From: Zygaena filipendulae
Lineage: Eukaryota; Arthropoda; Insecta; Lepidoptera; Zygaenidae
DNA length: 64,000 bases
Direction of reading: 5' to 3'
NCBI GenBank assembly: GCA_907165275.2
Contig: OU015679.1
Span: 1,240,001-1,304,000 of the forward strand
This document shows positions 30,866 through 41,600 of this stretch, piece by piece (position 1 is the stretch's first letter; the number at the start of each line of letters is the position of its first letter). The translations under genes and the position numbers were made by a program. Below the pieces are notes generated by a model. The model saw only the letters and a program-made list of their open reading frames with translations. It searched no databases and had not been told where the DNA came from.

Positions 30866-32757
30866 ACAACGACAAATATCTATCGCTGTCAAAACAAATA
30901 GTTCTCCCATTTATAGCAAGCCATATAGGTTACCACAAGCGTTAAAACCGGAAATAACCAAGCAAATTAATAAAATGCTAGAAGACGATATTATAGAAGA
31001 ATCGAATAGTGAATGGTCCAGTCCAATTTTATTAGTGCTAAAAAGAAGTAAAGAAGGAAGTGAAAATAAATGGCGTTTAGTTGTAGATTATAGAAAATTA
31101 AATGAAATTATTTGTGACGATAAATTCCCGTTGCCCAATATAAACAAAATCTTAGATTCTCTTGGTGGTGCTGTTTATTTTTCTCATCTTGACCTTCAAC
31201 AAGGATATTACCAACTGACCTTGGAACCTAGCAGTCGTAAATTAACAGCTTTTACTACTAACACTGGCCAATATCAGATGAAACGCCTGCCGATGGGACT
31301 TAAAACGAGCCCTAGTGCTTTTAGTCGTATGATGTCTATAGCAATGTCTGGTTTAACCTACGAAAGATGTCTAGTGTACCAAGATGACCTCATTATTTTT
31401 GGCAGAAATTTGACCTCGCACAATAAAAATTTAATTTACGTCATGGAGAGATTAAGAAAAGTTAATTTGAAGTTAAACCCTCAGAAATGTATGTACATTT
31501 TTAAAGAAAGAAATCCTGTATTTAGGTCACGTTGTTTCAGAAAAAGGAGTTTTACCAGATCCAGAAAAAACTAAAATTCTAGAAAATTACCCTACTCCAA
31601 AAAATGCTGATGAAGTTAAACGTTTTGTAGCATTTTGTAATTATTATCGAAAGTTCATAAAATCATTCTCAGATATAGCGTTACCCTTACATAAATTATG
31701 TAGGAAAAATGAACCATTCAATTGGAACAATGAATGTAAACATGCATTTGAATTTTTAAAACATGCCTTAATCTCTTCACCTATTTTACAATACCCTGAT
31801 TTTTCCGAAAATAATGAATTTATATTACAGACTGATGCTTCGGGCATGGTTATTGGATCCGTAGTATGTAATAAAGACCTAAGACCAGTAGCATATGCTA
31901 GTAGACCTTTAAATAAGGCAGAAAGAAACTATCCCACGATTCAAAAAGAGCTTCTAGCGATTGTTTGGTCGGTAAAACATTTTAGGCCATATTTGTACGG
32001 CAGAAAATTCACGATAATGACAGATCACAAACCTTTGCTATTTCTCTTTGGCATAAAGGACCCATCTAGTAGGCTTCTTAAATTTCGCTTAACGTTAGAA
32101 GAATATAATTTTAAAATTATATATGTGAAAGGAAAGGAAAACGTTGTTGCTGATGCGTTATCTAGGATAAGTGTGACGTCCGATGAATTAAAGAGTATGC
32201 ATGAGCAAGTTGTGGCTGTGATAACGAGAGCTCAAAAGAAGAAAATGGATATGATAAGTAAGAATGAAAGTGGGACTGAAAAGACGGATCTTAGTAAATT
32301 CACTGACAAACGGCCTGATCAACCGCGAGTTGTGGATATATTAAGAAAACCGTGTGATTCAGTAGAACTGAGTTTTATGAAAGGAGCAGAATTAAAGATA
32401 TTGAGAGACAATAACATGATAACTGACGAGTTAGAGTGTTTTGTATTCGTATCAAGTACTAAGACGATATATGTTAACCTTGATTTCAAGGCACATTTCT
32501 CGCGAGCCGAATTTGTGCAGAAATTAAGTTATTTTTGTGAAAAGATACGTGTTGATGAAATTTGTATAATTAAAAATAAAGATAATATTCAGTTTGTTAA
32601 AGATATTTGCGAAGAGATAGCGTTACTTAAAAAATGGTCCGGACCACGAATATGTCTATTACAAGGTGTTAAAAGAACAAGTGACGATAATGAAAAAAAC
32701 TATTATTATGAATGACTTTCATTTATTGCCTACCAGTGGTCATGCTGGAGTGCGAAT
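30866..32757 (+). pseudogene. Element G RT, RNase H and start of integrase
   Basis: After the second ACAA the G pol resumes. The RT has IIEESNSEWSSP, VVDYRKLNEI, FSHLDLQQGYYQ and the catalytic YQDD at about 31379-31390. A one-base frame change near 31500 splits off the thumb. The second frame carries VKRFVAFCNYYRKFI, RNase H with TDAS at about 31832 and TDHKPL, and the linker to 32715. A further frame change in an A-run near 32695 leads to HLLPTSGHAGV, the first half of the integrase zinc finger, and the sequence then stops at about 32750. It has neither integrase core nor LTR and cannot be functional. Confidence 0.85.
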
Positions 32758-33640
32758 ACGAATCTACAAAACGTAACTGTATATATTCGTTTGCAGAAAC
32801 AGGGATAAATTTTGTAAAAGAAACGTAATTTTCTTTAGTTTTAGGGATAATCTTAATAGTTCCCGGCAGTTCACCTAATTGTTTTATAAACAAATGACAA
32901 TCATAACCCGCCAAATTATGGAAAAAAATTGGAACAAATGACGGTATTTTGTATTTTAGATTGCAAAAAGCGTGTGCCGCACCACGATATTTACCCGTTA
33001 TATGACAATGATCTCTCACTCTATCAGAAAATAGAAGATGTTGACAAATATGACAAAGAGTAGCTTGCATGAAATCAGTGGCATCATGTTCAGTAAAAAT
33101 TATAGGAGTATTTTTTGACAAGATCGCATGAATTTCGCGAACATCGCGGTAGATAGTTTCAATAAATGTAGATACACAATCAATACCGCGATATGAAACG
33201 TAACGATAAAAATTCGGATCCATATAACAAGCAATATTATATGAAACGCGGCTGGAATATGATGTTGCAACGTTTTTGTGCTTACAGTGTCAGAAACCGA
33301 GCTATCTTTATGAGCTTCTAATAATATAGTTTCGAAATTTGCATAAATTACAAAAGGAACCTTCTGTTTACGATCATAATTTTTGAATTTGATTACGGAA
33401 CCCTTTTCAGGTAATACGGTAACAATACCAGTACATATATGGCTTTCAAGTTTTCACATGTAGAAAAAAACACGAGACACGTGTCACAAAAATAAAGTTT
33501 CTGATGATGTGCGGTTACCTGCTTTCTGACAAGCCGCGATAAGTTTTTGATAAGACAATAATGCGACGTCACGCCATTATCTAATAATAACAAATGAATA
33601 GTTTTCTTGTTAATTTTGTTTTCAGATTTGTACAAAGGTC
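32757..33640 (-). pseudogene. Polinton DNA polymerase B, N-terminal and exonuclease half
   Basis: Minus-strand upstream half of the polymerase at 19146-20079. The segment 33640-33393 reads HYCLIKNLSRLV and FCDTCLVFF, a Cys-containing N-terminal region. The segment 33392-33230 continues in a shifted frame (KFKNYDRKQ). The segment 33223-32757 has the block RDHCHITGKYRGAAH, then CNLKYKIPSFVPIFFHNLAGYD, and PKTKENYVSFTKFIP with RFVDS at the end. These are the landmarks around the proofreading exonuclease of protein-primed polymerases. Frame changes near 33390 and 33230 disable it. The right context (protease, capsid) confirms a Polinton. Confidence 0.85.
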
Positions 33641-34059
33641 ATATAATAGTTTTATTATTTTTTAAACCAAAAATAAGAAAACTCAACTTTGGGTTATTTT
33701 TTTCAAAAATACTGATCTGATCTGATCTGTGAATGTAACAGGTAAAGACATTCCATCGATATTGAAAACATCTCGAAAGTCAGGATAGGATGAAACCCGT
33801 TCAGAATGTTTATGAGCTGGAAAAAGAGCCGCTGTTACGCTAGTAGTAAGGAATCGTGGGTTCTGGCTCACTCCCACCCCTCCTTCCCAAAAAAAGCTCG
33901 TCACATATCCCTAAGTTAGCCTTCAACATATGTGTAATCAATTTAATTCGCGGGTCATATCAATTTAATTCGTGGTTCATATCAATTTAATTCGCGGGGT
34001 GTCAGCTTAAACGTGACAAGTACGTTAAAAGTGGTCGTAAACCAAAGGTGACAGCAATT
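33641..34059. other. Spacer and possible promoter region upstream of the spliced gene
   Basis: No gene. Contains the 22-bp direct repeats at about 33935-34001. The 33683-33904 minus open frame has no recognisable domain. Confidence 0.4.
33935..34001 (+). repeat. Three 22-bp direct repeats
   Basis: Three units around ATCAATTTAATTCGCGGG, about 60-120 bp before the ATG at 34060. They may be promoter elements or protein-binding sites; this is inference from position only. Confidence 0.75.
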
Positions 34060-34978
34060 ATGGATGTGAGTAATACAGATTTTATTTGCTATAATTTTCA
34101 ATGTAGTGTTAGCCCGATGTAAACCTGTAAGGTTTATTTTGAATAACTGGGGTTTATTTCTACGTGTTTTTATGATTTTGTGTTACACTTCAACCGTTCG
34201 CTACAAGTTTGCCGTTTAAGATAAAAATCTGTGTGTAATATACCAAAATGTACTAATTTTTAATTACTTTTCTAAAAAAGTTCAGTGTTCATATATGTAA
34301 AATTAGTCATGCAATGTCATTTTAAGTGATTAAACTTATAATTATTCATAATTTTTATTTTGTTTGATCAGCAATAAACTGTTACTATCTTATAGTAAGT
34401 AAACGTGTATTACGTATACTCACAACTCATTTTCCCACAGTAGGCTAGGTAAGGTTTAATGTACTTAGCATATAAATTAAGGTATATTTTTGTTTCAGTT
34501 TCAAGAAAATACATTTAAGAGTTACTACTTCCCTGATTCACTGGTTGAGGAGGAGGACGCAGTGGATTCCTTAGGTATAACGACGAAGAAAAACTCAGGC
34601 AAAAGAACGAACAACATAGACATATTCTTTGAGAAGCCGAAGAAAAAGAAAAGGGTCACAGCACGGTCTTCATATGTGTCGGCTGCATGTGGTGACGGAT
34701 TATCTTACATTTCGTCTAAGGAGGATGATGGTCTTAACGCCACTCATTTAATTAAAATTGAAATATATGACATTACCAAAATTCATAATATTGCACCTAT
34801 CAATCACTGGAAACACTCAGACGCACGAGTTAAATATTATGTCCAATCCGAAGACGATAAAAATTATCAAAGCGCACGAGAAATCGTTTATAACATCACA
34901 AAACATCTCGCCACGAACCGGGACTGTTCCAAGTATTTCATTGAAAACAAGCAGGAGGATAAATTACCACATGCCTAA
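34060..34978 (+). CDS. Unidentified nuclear-type protein, needs one splice (34060-34065 + 34499-34978)
   Basis: The 160-codon open frame 34499-34978 has no ATG at its start but is preceded by a good acceptor (TATTTTTGTTTCAG, ending 34498). An ATG GAT followed by the consensus donor GTGAGT lies at 34060-34071. Joining them gives about 161 codons with a 433-base GT-AG intron and a first coding exon of only two codons. The protein is hydrophilic, with an acidic patch near residue 20 and a strong basic nuclear-localisation-like motif KPKKKKRV near 50. I do not recognise the family. It lies inside the Polinton, antisense to polB and the protease, so it may be an accessory gene of that element or unrelated cargo. 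Confidence 0.5.
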
Positions 34979-35029
34979 CAATAGCAACGAAACAGTTCTA
35001 ACACCTCCCCGCTCCACTTCGACCACTCA

Positions 35030-35037
35030 TATATAAG
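35030..35037 (+). promoter_or_regulatory. TATA box
   Basis: TATATAAG, 94 bases before the ATG at 35124. This is a plausible core promoter for the next gene and suggests it is transcribed separately from the spliced gene. Confidence 0.55.
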
Positions 35038-35123
35038 GATCCCTACGCAGACTATGCTTCATTACGTCAACCGTCCTCTGTACAGTCAGATTTTATCGCC
35101 TCGAATTACATAAGTGAATCAAT

Positions 35124-35591
35124 ATGTTTGTAAACACTCAAATTATTGAGATGTTGGGAAAAAGTGTCATTTTATCTAAATATACTAAATACATCAGAAG
35201 GTGGTACATGTGTGGAGAGTTGCCCGAATCCATGGTTGAAGACAGCGATATAAAACCATACTTCACACCATGCAGTGGGCATCGAATATCCACCGATTCC
35301 AGTGATCCAGAAGACATTTCAGAAATTGATGGCGTGATGATAGAAGCTTTTTGTCCTTTGTGTAAGAAAAACACAACGGAAAGAAACCACAACATGGCTG
35401 AAGCAAATCAATATTCCAGGGCGTTATCACCATGTTTTGCTAGCGCTCAACAAACATTTAACCCTTTATTACTAGACTGGACTACAGAAGAAGATAAAGA
35501 AATAGCTGAGTATCTCACTGCAGCTCCAGGAGACGATCCCCCTATACCACTTTCATCGTATTCTCCATATCGTATTCTACATGAGGGTTAA
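35124..35591 (+). CDS. Unidentified acidic protein with a CxxC motif
   Basis: 155 codons from an ATG after a TATA box, followed by an AATAAA at about 35680. Features are an N-terminal helix-like stretch rich in Lys and Tyr (SKYTKYIRRWYMCGELPESM), a Ser/Asp-rich middle, a CPLCKK motif near residue 77 with further Cys and His residues nearby, and an acidic end with WTTEEDKEIAEYL. I do not recognise a family. The complete transcription unit (TATA box, ORF, poly(A) signal) and its position between Polinton genes suggest a real gene. It is convergent with the protease gene on the minus strand. Confidence 0.5.
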   Translation: MFVNTQIIEMLGKSVILSKYTKYIRRWYMCGELPESMVEDSDIKPYFTPCSGHRISTDSSDPEDISEIDGVMIEAFCPLCKKNTTERNHNMAEANQYSRALSPCFASAQQTFNPLLLDWTTEEDKEIAEYLTAAPGDDPPIPLSSYSPYRILHEG

Positions 35592-35779
35592 TTACAACTA
35601 ATTTTTTATTTACTTTTAAGTAATATTAGACTTAATTTTGATTGTGACTCTCTTAGTTTGTACTTATATTAGTTTGTAAAATAAAAGTGTTTTTTGGCTA
35701 TAATTTCGTATAATTTTACATCCAATATCTCTTAGAAAAAATAAAATGCTTCATTAGTGTTTTTTCCAAATTTCTTTAT

Positions 35780-36277
35780 TCAAAATAAAAAGTAAGTGTA
35801 CAATATACACTTGTACACAGACATTTTACAAACAAAAAATATATTTTTAAACATGGTTTTTACAATATAATCATTACACATTGTGTCATTAGTAAACAAA
35901 TTTATAAAATCATACATAGGTATTTTCCTATATTTACAATAAACAAAAACCAAAGAATAGATCAGAACAGAACAGACTGAACTTAGATAATTTTGAATAA
36001 TTTTCTCACTATAGTAATATTGTTTCGAGTTTCTGTCTAAAAAAAATTCTAAACGATCTGTAGGTTTACGTCCAAATGAATCAAAGTACTCTCCAATACC
36101 ATGCGAATCAATGTAGATGGCCACCCAATGTGAACCAGGCATTGTATCAGGATCTAAATTACTAATCAAGTACACGGGCAACGTCACTCGAACTGGTAAG
36201 CGATTTATGGCGAAAACGTTAAATTCTAGATCAGGATCAATCATTCTCATAAACATTTCCAGTTCTCGAGTATCCAT
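35780..36277 (-). CDS. Polinton cysteine protease (adenain-like)
   Basis: Maturation protease of the virus-like Polinton capsid. 165 codons, starting MDTRELEMFM. Visible landmarks are FNVFAINRLP, the catalytic His in GSHWVAIYID (about residue 50), the acidic residue in EYFDSFGRKP (about 63-72), and a Cys in LSSVCSV (about 101) at the place of the catalytic Cys. In relatives the Cys is usually followed by Gly and a further Cys; here the next 15 residues look like a hydrophobic misread before the match returns at KIPMYDF. A local pair of frameshifts is likely, so the protein may be inactive. A minus-strand AATAAA lies just downstream at about 35771. Confidence 0.75.
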   Translation of the reverse strand: MDTRELEMFMRMIDPDLEFNVFAINRLPVRVTLPVYLISNLDPDTMPGSHWVAIYIDSHGIGEYFDSFGRKPTDRLEFFLDRNSKQYYYSEKIIQNYLSSVCSVLIYSLVFVYCKYRKIPMYDFINLFTNDTMCNDYIVKTMFKNIFFVCKMSVYKCILYTYFLF

Positions 36278-36363
36278 GTTTTAAGTATATGAGATGAGAT
36301 GATGCTATAACCCAGTATTAATCAATAATAATAATCTATGCATGATATCATTTAAATAACTAT

Positions 36364-36795
36364 TTAACTACTATAATCGAAGATAACTTCACGATCTTTA
36401 TTAATTTCAAGTATATTATCGAACTCTGCATATACTATGCAACTTATTGTATGTGTTAAAGCATTATCAAAACGAACCTCCAATCGAACACTTCCTCGTT
36501 TTATTAAACTCCAATGAGAATGAGCCGACAAATCTGGACTCATATCAAAAGTCAATAAACAAAAACCGTTTTTAAAATCTTCCTTTGTTATAGCATTACC
36601 TTCATTTAAAAAGTGTATCCCAGTTCCGCTAAACAAGGTATGATATGCGGTTGTGAAATCGTTATTAGCAAAACTTGGTGTAGGTGTTTTTGATGGTATT
36701 TGTTTGTAACGTTGCAGACTCAGCTTCGGACTATAAAACCTATTTTTATTGCACGCTGCGCATCGCGAATCTCTAAAGATTCCCCTCCCGCGCAC
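36364..36795 (-). pseudogene. Polinton major capsid protein, C-terminal part
   Basis: 143 codons. From about residue 47 (TAYHTLFSGTGIHFLNEGN) through FDMSPDLSAHSHWSL, KRGSVRLEVRF and YAEFDNILEINKDRE it follows the C-terminal jelly-roll region of the Polinton major capsid protein, a protein often annotated as F54H12.2-like. The N-terminal two thirds are absent: the frame starts at MRGRGIF and sequence to the right (from 36796) is unrelated. It lies upstream of the protease on the same strand, the usual late-gene neighbourhood. A minor-capsid identity is less likely. Confidence 0.7.
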
Positions 36796-37184
36796 CTGCG
36801 CCGGTTAAACGGCGAGTAGCCGACCTATGGCACTCGACGCCTTGGGGCTTAGCCAAGTTGACAAACGTTGATCGTTAATAGAATAGAAAACTGCGAAACG
36901 TATCGCTAAGTCAGGTTTCACGTCAAGTGGTAGCCAAGTTTACACGTTAGGAGTTCGTTCAAAACAATAGAATAGAACGTTGTCGATTGCACAATTTTTC
37001 ATATTTAATGAATAAAATACAAACCTATTGTACTTTATTTAAATAATAACTAATAAAGTTAAATTATTATTAACATTAGGTACCTAAACAATAACAAAAT
37101 ATTACAATTGAGACGAGAGATTGAGAAAAGAGAGAAACAAGCATAAAATTGAGATCTATTCCTTGATAGAAAAAATATTAATAA
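36796..37184. other. Spacer between Polinton and BEL element, no gene
   Basis: GC-mixed then AT-rich. The word TAGCCAAGTT occurs twice (about 36850 and 36930). I do not recognise a terminal inverted repeat of the Polinton here. Confidence 0.4.
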
Positions 37185-37603
37185 TGTTACGACTTGTGCC
37201 GGCGTGGGACACTCGAAACTCAGAATTTGGTGGGTAATGAAAATTATGTTCGAATCTGGATAACTTTCGCAACAAATGATTTCCAACCTGATAGGTTTAG
37301 GCTGAGATCAATCAACGGAGGAAAGAAAAGGTACTTACAGGATTATTCGATGAAAGATTCCTGCTGCCGGCAGCGGGCGTCTTACTCCATCTTGATTCGA
37401 ATCCAAAAAGGCCGGTTTGACATTTCCAGCCATTTACGTCACCGCGAATGCATGTTCTTGTCAATGCGTATGCAGTGTCATAGACGTAGAAGTTTTACTA
37501 CGTGCGCCCTCCATATTACATGATTAACTTTCACCACACGGTTTAGGTTTTGGGAATTAGGATGGGAAAATGAAAGGAACAATAAGGAAGGGAAGCCGCA
37601 ACA
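37185..37603 (-). repeat. BEL element 3' LTR
   Basis: On the minus strand TGTTGCGGC...GTAACA. The adjoining purine run GGTGGGGAGAGA (37604-37615, minus) is the polypurine tract. Confidence 0.88.
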
Positions 37604-37804
37604 TCTCTCCCCACCTGAAATCTACCAGGGATTTCACAGAAAACATTCAGACCGGAAGCAAATCCAAGATCCGATGTTAAAGTTGAATGATACATACGTG
37701 TTGAAACTGTCAAGTAGTGCAAACCCCAGCAATCTAAACAATTAAACTAAACTTTACAAAAAAAAGAATAAACTAAAATTAACGGATAATGGCGCAAGGA
37801 ACGT
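37604..37804 (-). other. BEL element 3' untranslated region
   Basis: Short non-coding stretch between the pol stop and the polypurine tract. Confidence 0.6.
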
Positions 37805-38460
37805 TTATTGTGAAAGTGGAGAGTCAGCTGTAACCGGAAGCGGACACACTTTCACAATAGGTCGCTTCACCATCCCATACTGAGTTTTTAAAGTCACGAC
37901 CCGGACGACGTTATCCTTCCCCGGATGTATCTCCTCTACCCGTCCCAGCCTCCATTGGGTTGGGGGTACATTGGGCTCGACAATCATGACAACGTCCCCC
38001 AGCTTCATGTTCGACGCAGAATTCGAAAACCATTTTGTTTTCTGTTGTAACGTGTGTAAATAATCCGTCTGCCAAACACCCCAGAATCTCTGGGTTAGAC
38101 TCCGCAGCATCTGCCAGCGAGATCGAAACGTATTAGTAGCTTTATCAAATTGACACTCCGGAACGGAAACCAACGGGCTACCGATAATAAAATGACCGGG
38201 GGTCAAAACGTCGGTTTCACTTGGATCAGACGAGAGAGCGCAGAGGGGCCTAGAATTCAGCATGGCTTCGATTTTGGTGAGCACGGTGATGAATTCCTCC
38301 AATGTTAGCACCTGCATTCCCAGTACTCGTTTCAGGTGATATTTTGCCGATTTTATTCCACTTTCAAATATTCCCCCAAAATGGGGAGCACCTGGAGGGT
38401 TGAGTTTCCAAATGACCCGACGTCTGGCCAGCTCGCTGTACAGATGATCCTTTTGCGTGT
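37805..38460 (-). CDS. BEL pol C-terminus: end of integrase
   Basis: Continuation of the gag-pol frame after the 224-bp insert. It starts with the second half of the integrase core: APHFGGIFESGIKSAK carries the catalytic Glu, and AMLNSRPL follows. It ends with a basic C-terminal domain typical of BEL/Pao (LRSLTQRFWGVWQTDYLHTLQQ, then QWRLGRVEEIHPG) and stops at 37805. The open frame extends upstream into the insert (to 38521), but residues there belong to the insert. Taking out the insert and one CGTGT copy keeps the frame in register. Confidence 0.88.
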
Positions 38461-38684
38461 TGTCTACGCCAAAGACGTAGACAATAGCTGTCATACTGTC
38501 ATCGTACGTCGGGTGTGACATTTTTTGTTATGTCATGTTTGTAAAACGTCAGATACAAACTAGCGGTTAAAAGAGGTAACGGCAAAAAGTAATTAAAATA
38601 GGTGTTCAACTGTAAAAGGAGTTTTTATTGCACGGAAAAATCCCTGAAAGCTAATAGGAGCTACAACGGCGAGGCACATAGACA
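38461..38684 (-). mobile_element. 224-bp TG...CA insert (solo LTR or MITE)
   Basis: Begins TGTCTACG and ends CATAGACA on the plus strand, flanked by CGTGT at 38456-38460 and 38685-38689. An AATAAA lies on the minus strand at about 38630. The left end forms a perfect 8-bp hairpin TGTCTACG...CGTAGACA (38461-38483). The five-base duplication and CA end suit a solo LTR; the partial inverted ends suit a small DNA transposon. Confidence 0.8.
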
Positions 38685-41600
38685 CGTGTTGATCATTTCA
38701 AAGACCTCATTCAGATAATTCCTCGCTCCGACGAAGTTCGTGCCACAGTCGGTCACTACGGTACGACACAGTCCTCTACGTGCCACGAATCGGTCAAAGG
38801 CAGCGAGAAATGCCTCCGTAGATAGCTCGGTGACCGCCTCTAGATGAACCGCCTTAACCGACAAGCAGACGATCAGACAAATGTAGCATTTATAAGTTCT
38901 TGCGTTTCTTCGTTTGCTTTCCTTAATGAGGAAGGGGCCCCCGAAGTCCATTCCCACGTTCTGGAAACATCTTCCGGTTTCGAAACGTATTGCGGGCAGG
39001 TCGCCCATGACTGCTCGATGTGGAACAGGTTGGGCTTTAATACAAGTGATACATTTCGACAAACGCGATCGAATGGCATTTCGTATTCCAAGTATCCAAA
39101 ACTTTCGACCAATCAGTGATTGTAATGTACGAGGGCCGCAATGCATATATAAAGCGTGATAATGATCAATAAGTAAAGTGGTCAACTCCCCCTTCTTGGG
39201 TAGGAGTACAGGATGCATCATATTGTACGGCAGAGGGGAATTGCTCAGTCGCCCCCCTACTCGCAACAAGCCGTGCGGGTCCAGATACGGAGAGAGCTTC
39301 TTCATCGGCCGTTCGCACTCTTTTTTCTGTCTCACAGCTCGAATCACCTCCGGGAATGCCGCTGCTTGTACATACTTGACTAAGAGTTCCACCGCAGCCT
39401 CCAGTTCTAGGGCTGTCAGGGGGCCTCCCTGTCGGTCCTTAGGACTCCTCAGATTCGTGAAAAATCGTACACACCAGGCGGTTATACGCTGCAGTCTAGA
39501 CCAGGAGGAGTATCGTCTGAGCAGCTGATCCCAGGTATTTAGTTCTTGAGAGACTAATACCGCCCTTTTCATTTCCGGTAGCGTGTCCCGGACGAGAGGG
39601 GGGTTCTTCGGCCATGCTGTTGGGTCAGAACAAAGCCATTGTGGGCCCACCCACCAATTCGAGCAAGCTATCAGCTGTGAACAAGATAGACCCCGGCTGC
39701 AGTAGTCGGCAGGGTTGTCTGCTGTTGGTACATGTCTCCAATGGACCGCTGGAAGAGCATCTGTAATTTGCACAACACGGTGAGCCACAAATGTTTTTAA
39801 CTTGAACGGCTCCGTATTCAACCACGATAAAACGGTCTTACTATCTGTGAATGCTATCACCTGCGATAGGCTAAGTGTATCCTTGAGTAATTTGTTTATA
39901 TGCTTCAGTACTTTTGACAACAATACCGCTCCACATAATTCCAATCGATTTACTGTGAGTGTCTTTAGCGGTGCCACCTTGGATTTAGCCATCAGCAGAT
40001 GAAGCGTGGTTTGATACGTTTGCACTGTGCGCAAATAAACGCAGCATCCATAGGCCTTTGTAGATCCGTCACAAAACCCAACCAGCTGGAAATCATAAGA
40101 ATTTCTCGGACAAATAAGTCTTGGTATTTTTACCTGGTTTAGATATTGAAGTTCCCGTACAAAGTCACTCCATAAGATCTCAACATCGTAGGGCACCGGC
40201 TCGTCCCACGCAAGTTCTAAGCGCCACAGCGTTTGCAGAAGTAGTTTAGCAATCAACACCATGGGCGCAAGCCATCCCAGCGGATCAAATATGCGCGCGA
40301 CATTTGACAGGATCGCTCGTTTTGTACAATCTTTGTTAATTGCAGCTACACAGTAGGTGAACGTGTCCGTTTGTGGCTCCCACTGAACTCCCAGGATTTT
40401 TAAAGTGTTTTTATTTGCCTCTTCGGAAAACACCTTAGGAGCCTGACAGTGTTCCTCTGGTAGTTCCCGCAGAAACTCTGGGGAGTTGCTAGTCCATTTA
40501 TGCAATTTAAAGTTAGCCTTATTTAACAGTGCTATAAGGTCTTGCCTGAGTTCTATCGCTGATGCCAGATCAGGGGCTCCAGTGGTGATGTCATCCATGA
40601 AGACCTCCTGGCGCAGTACCTGAGCAGCTCGGGGACAGGCTGCACCATGATCCTCGGCAAGCTGCCGTAGAGTCCGTATAGCAAGGTACGGAGAGCTGGT
40701 AACACCATAAGTGACGGTGTTCAGTTCGTATTCCACGACAGGCTCGGAAGGCGATCCTCTCCATAAAATGTGCTGTAGTGGGCGGTCCTCCTGTCTGATG
40801 AGGATACCCCGGTACATTTTTGTGATGTCGCTTGTAAACACCACCTTATGCAGTCGAAATTTGGTTAGTATGTCGGTGATGTCCACCTGCAATTTTGAGC
40901 CAGTATACACAATATCATTCAAGGAACGTCCATTTGAAGATTTACAACTTGCATCATAAACCACCCTCAGCTTAGTGGTACTACTGTCCGGTTTTATGAC
41001 GCAGTGATGAGGTATGAAATATTTTCCTTTGTAAACTGATCCGGTTACTGCCTGCATGTGACCCAGTTCCTGATATTCTTGCATGAAATCGACATACGCA
41101 GACTGCAACTGAGGGTGCTTAACCAGTCGTCCTTCCAGGTTGAGGAGTCTTGACATGGCTGAGCTATGCGAATCGCCAAGCGGGCACTCTTCGCATGCCG
41201 TCTTTTTTAGAATGGGCACAACATAAGTTCCATCTGGATCCTGGTGAACCGAAGCAGTATACAGGCGCTCACACTCTTCGTCTTCAGGATTTAGCAGTCT
41301 GGCCTGGGGAGGCTCTTCAACAGACCAGAACTGCTGCATTAGATCTGGAATAGTAGATGCTAGCAATGACACTGCCTGGTGCTCGGGTGGTTGTTGAAGT
41401 TGCACCTTCCCCGTTAATATCCATCCAAACACACTGTTGAGCGCCACCGGCAGCCCTGGTCCAGGCTCTATCCGTTGCCCATTAAATATGGCATGAAAAA
41501 TTTCAGCACCCAGTAGTAGGTCAATTTCAGCCGGTTTATCAAAGTCTTCATCGGCTAGAGACAAATGTGAGAAATGTTCACGAACAGAACCAGCCAGCTC

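Larger units (their letters stand above)
20080..32757 (+). mobile_element. Element G: errantivirus-like Gypsy, 3'-truncated
   Basis: A plus-strand Gypsy element inserted in Polinton polB: LTR, PBS, a small membrane ORF, gag, protease and pol, the last split by element L (22546-30865). It ends abruptly inside the integrase zinc finger at about 32750, where Polinton sequence resumes. No 3' LTR and no envelope-like gene are present. The relationship to errantiviruses is inferred from the Gag type and the AGT...ACT LTR ends. Confidence 0.78.

Noticed and set aside
37194..37523. 109-codon frame repeated at 43611-43940 as a duplicated gene
   Set aside because: It lies wholly inside the BEL LTR pair and has no recognisable domain.
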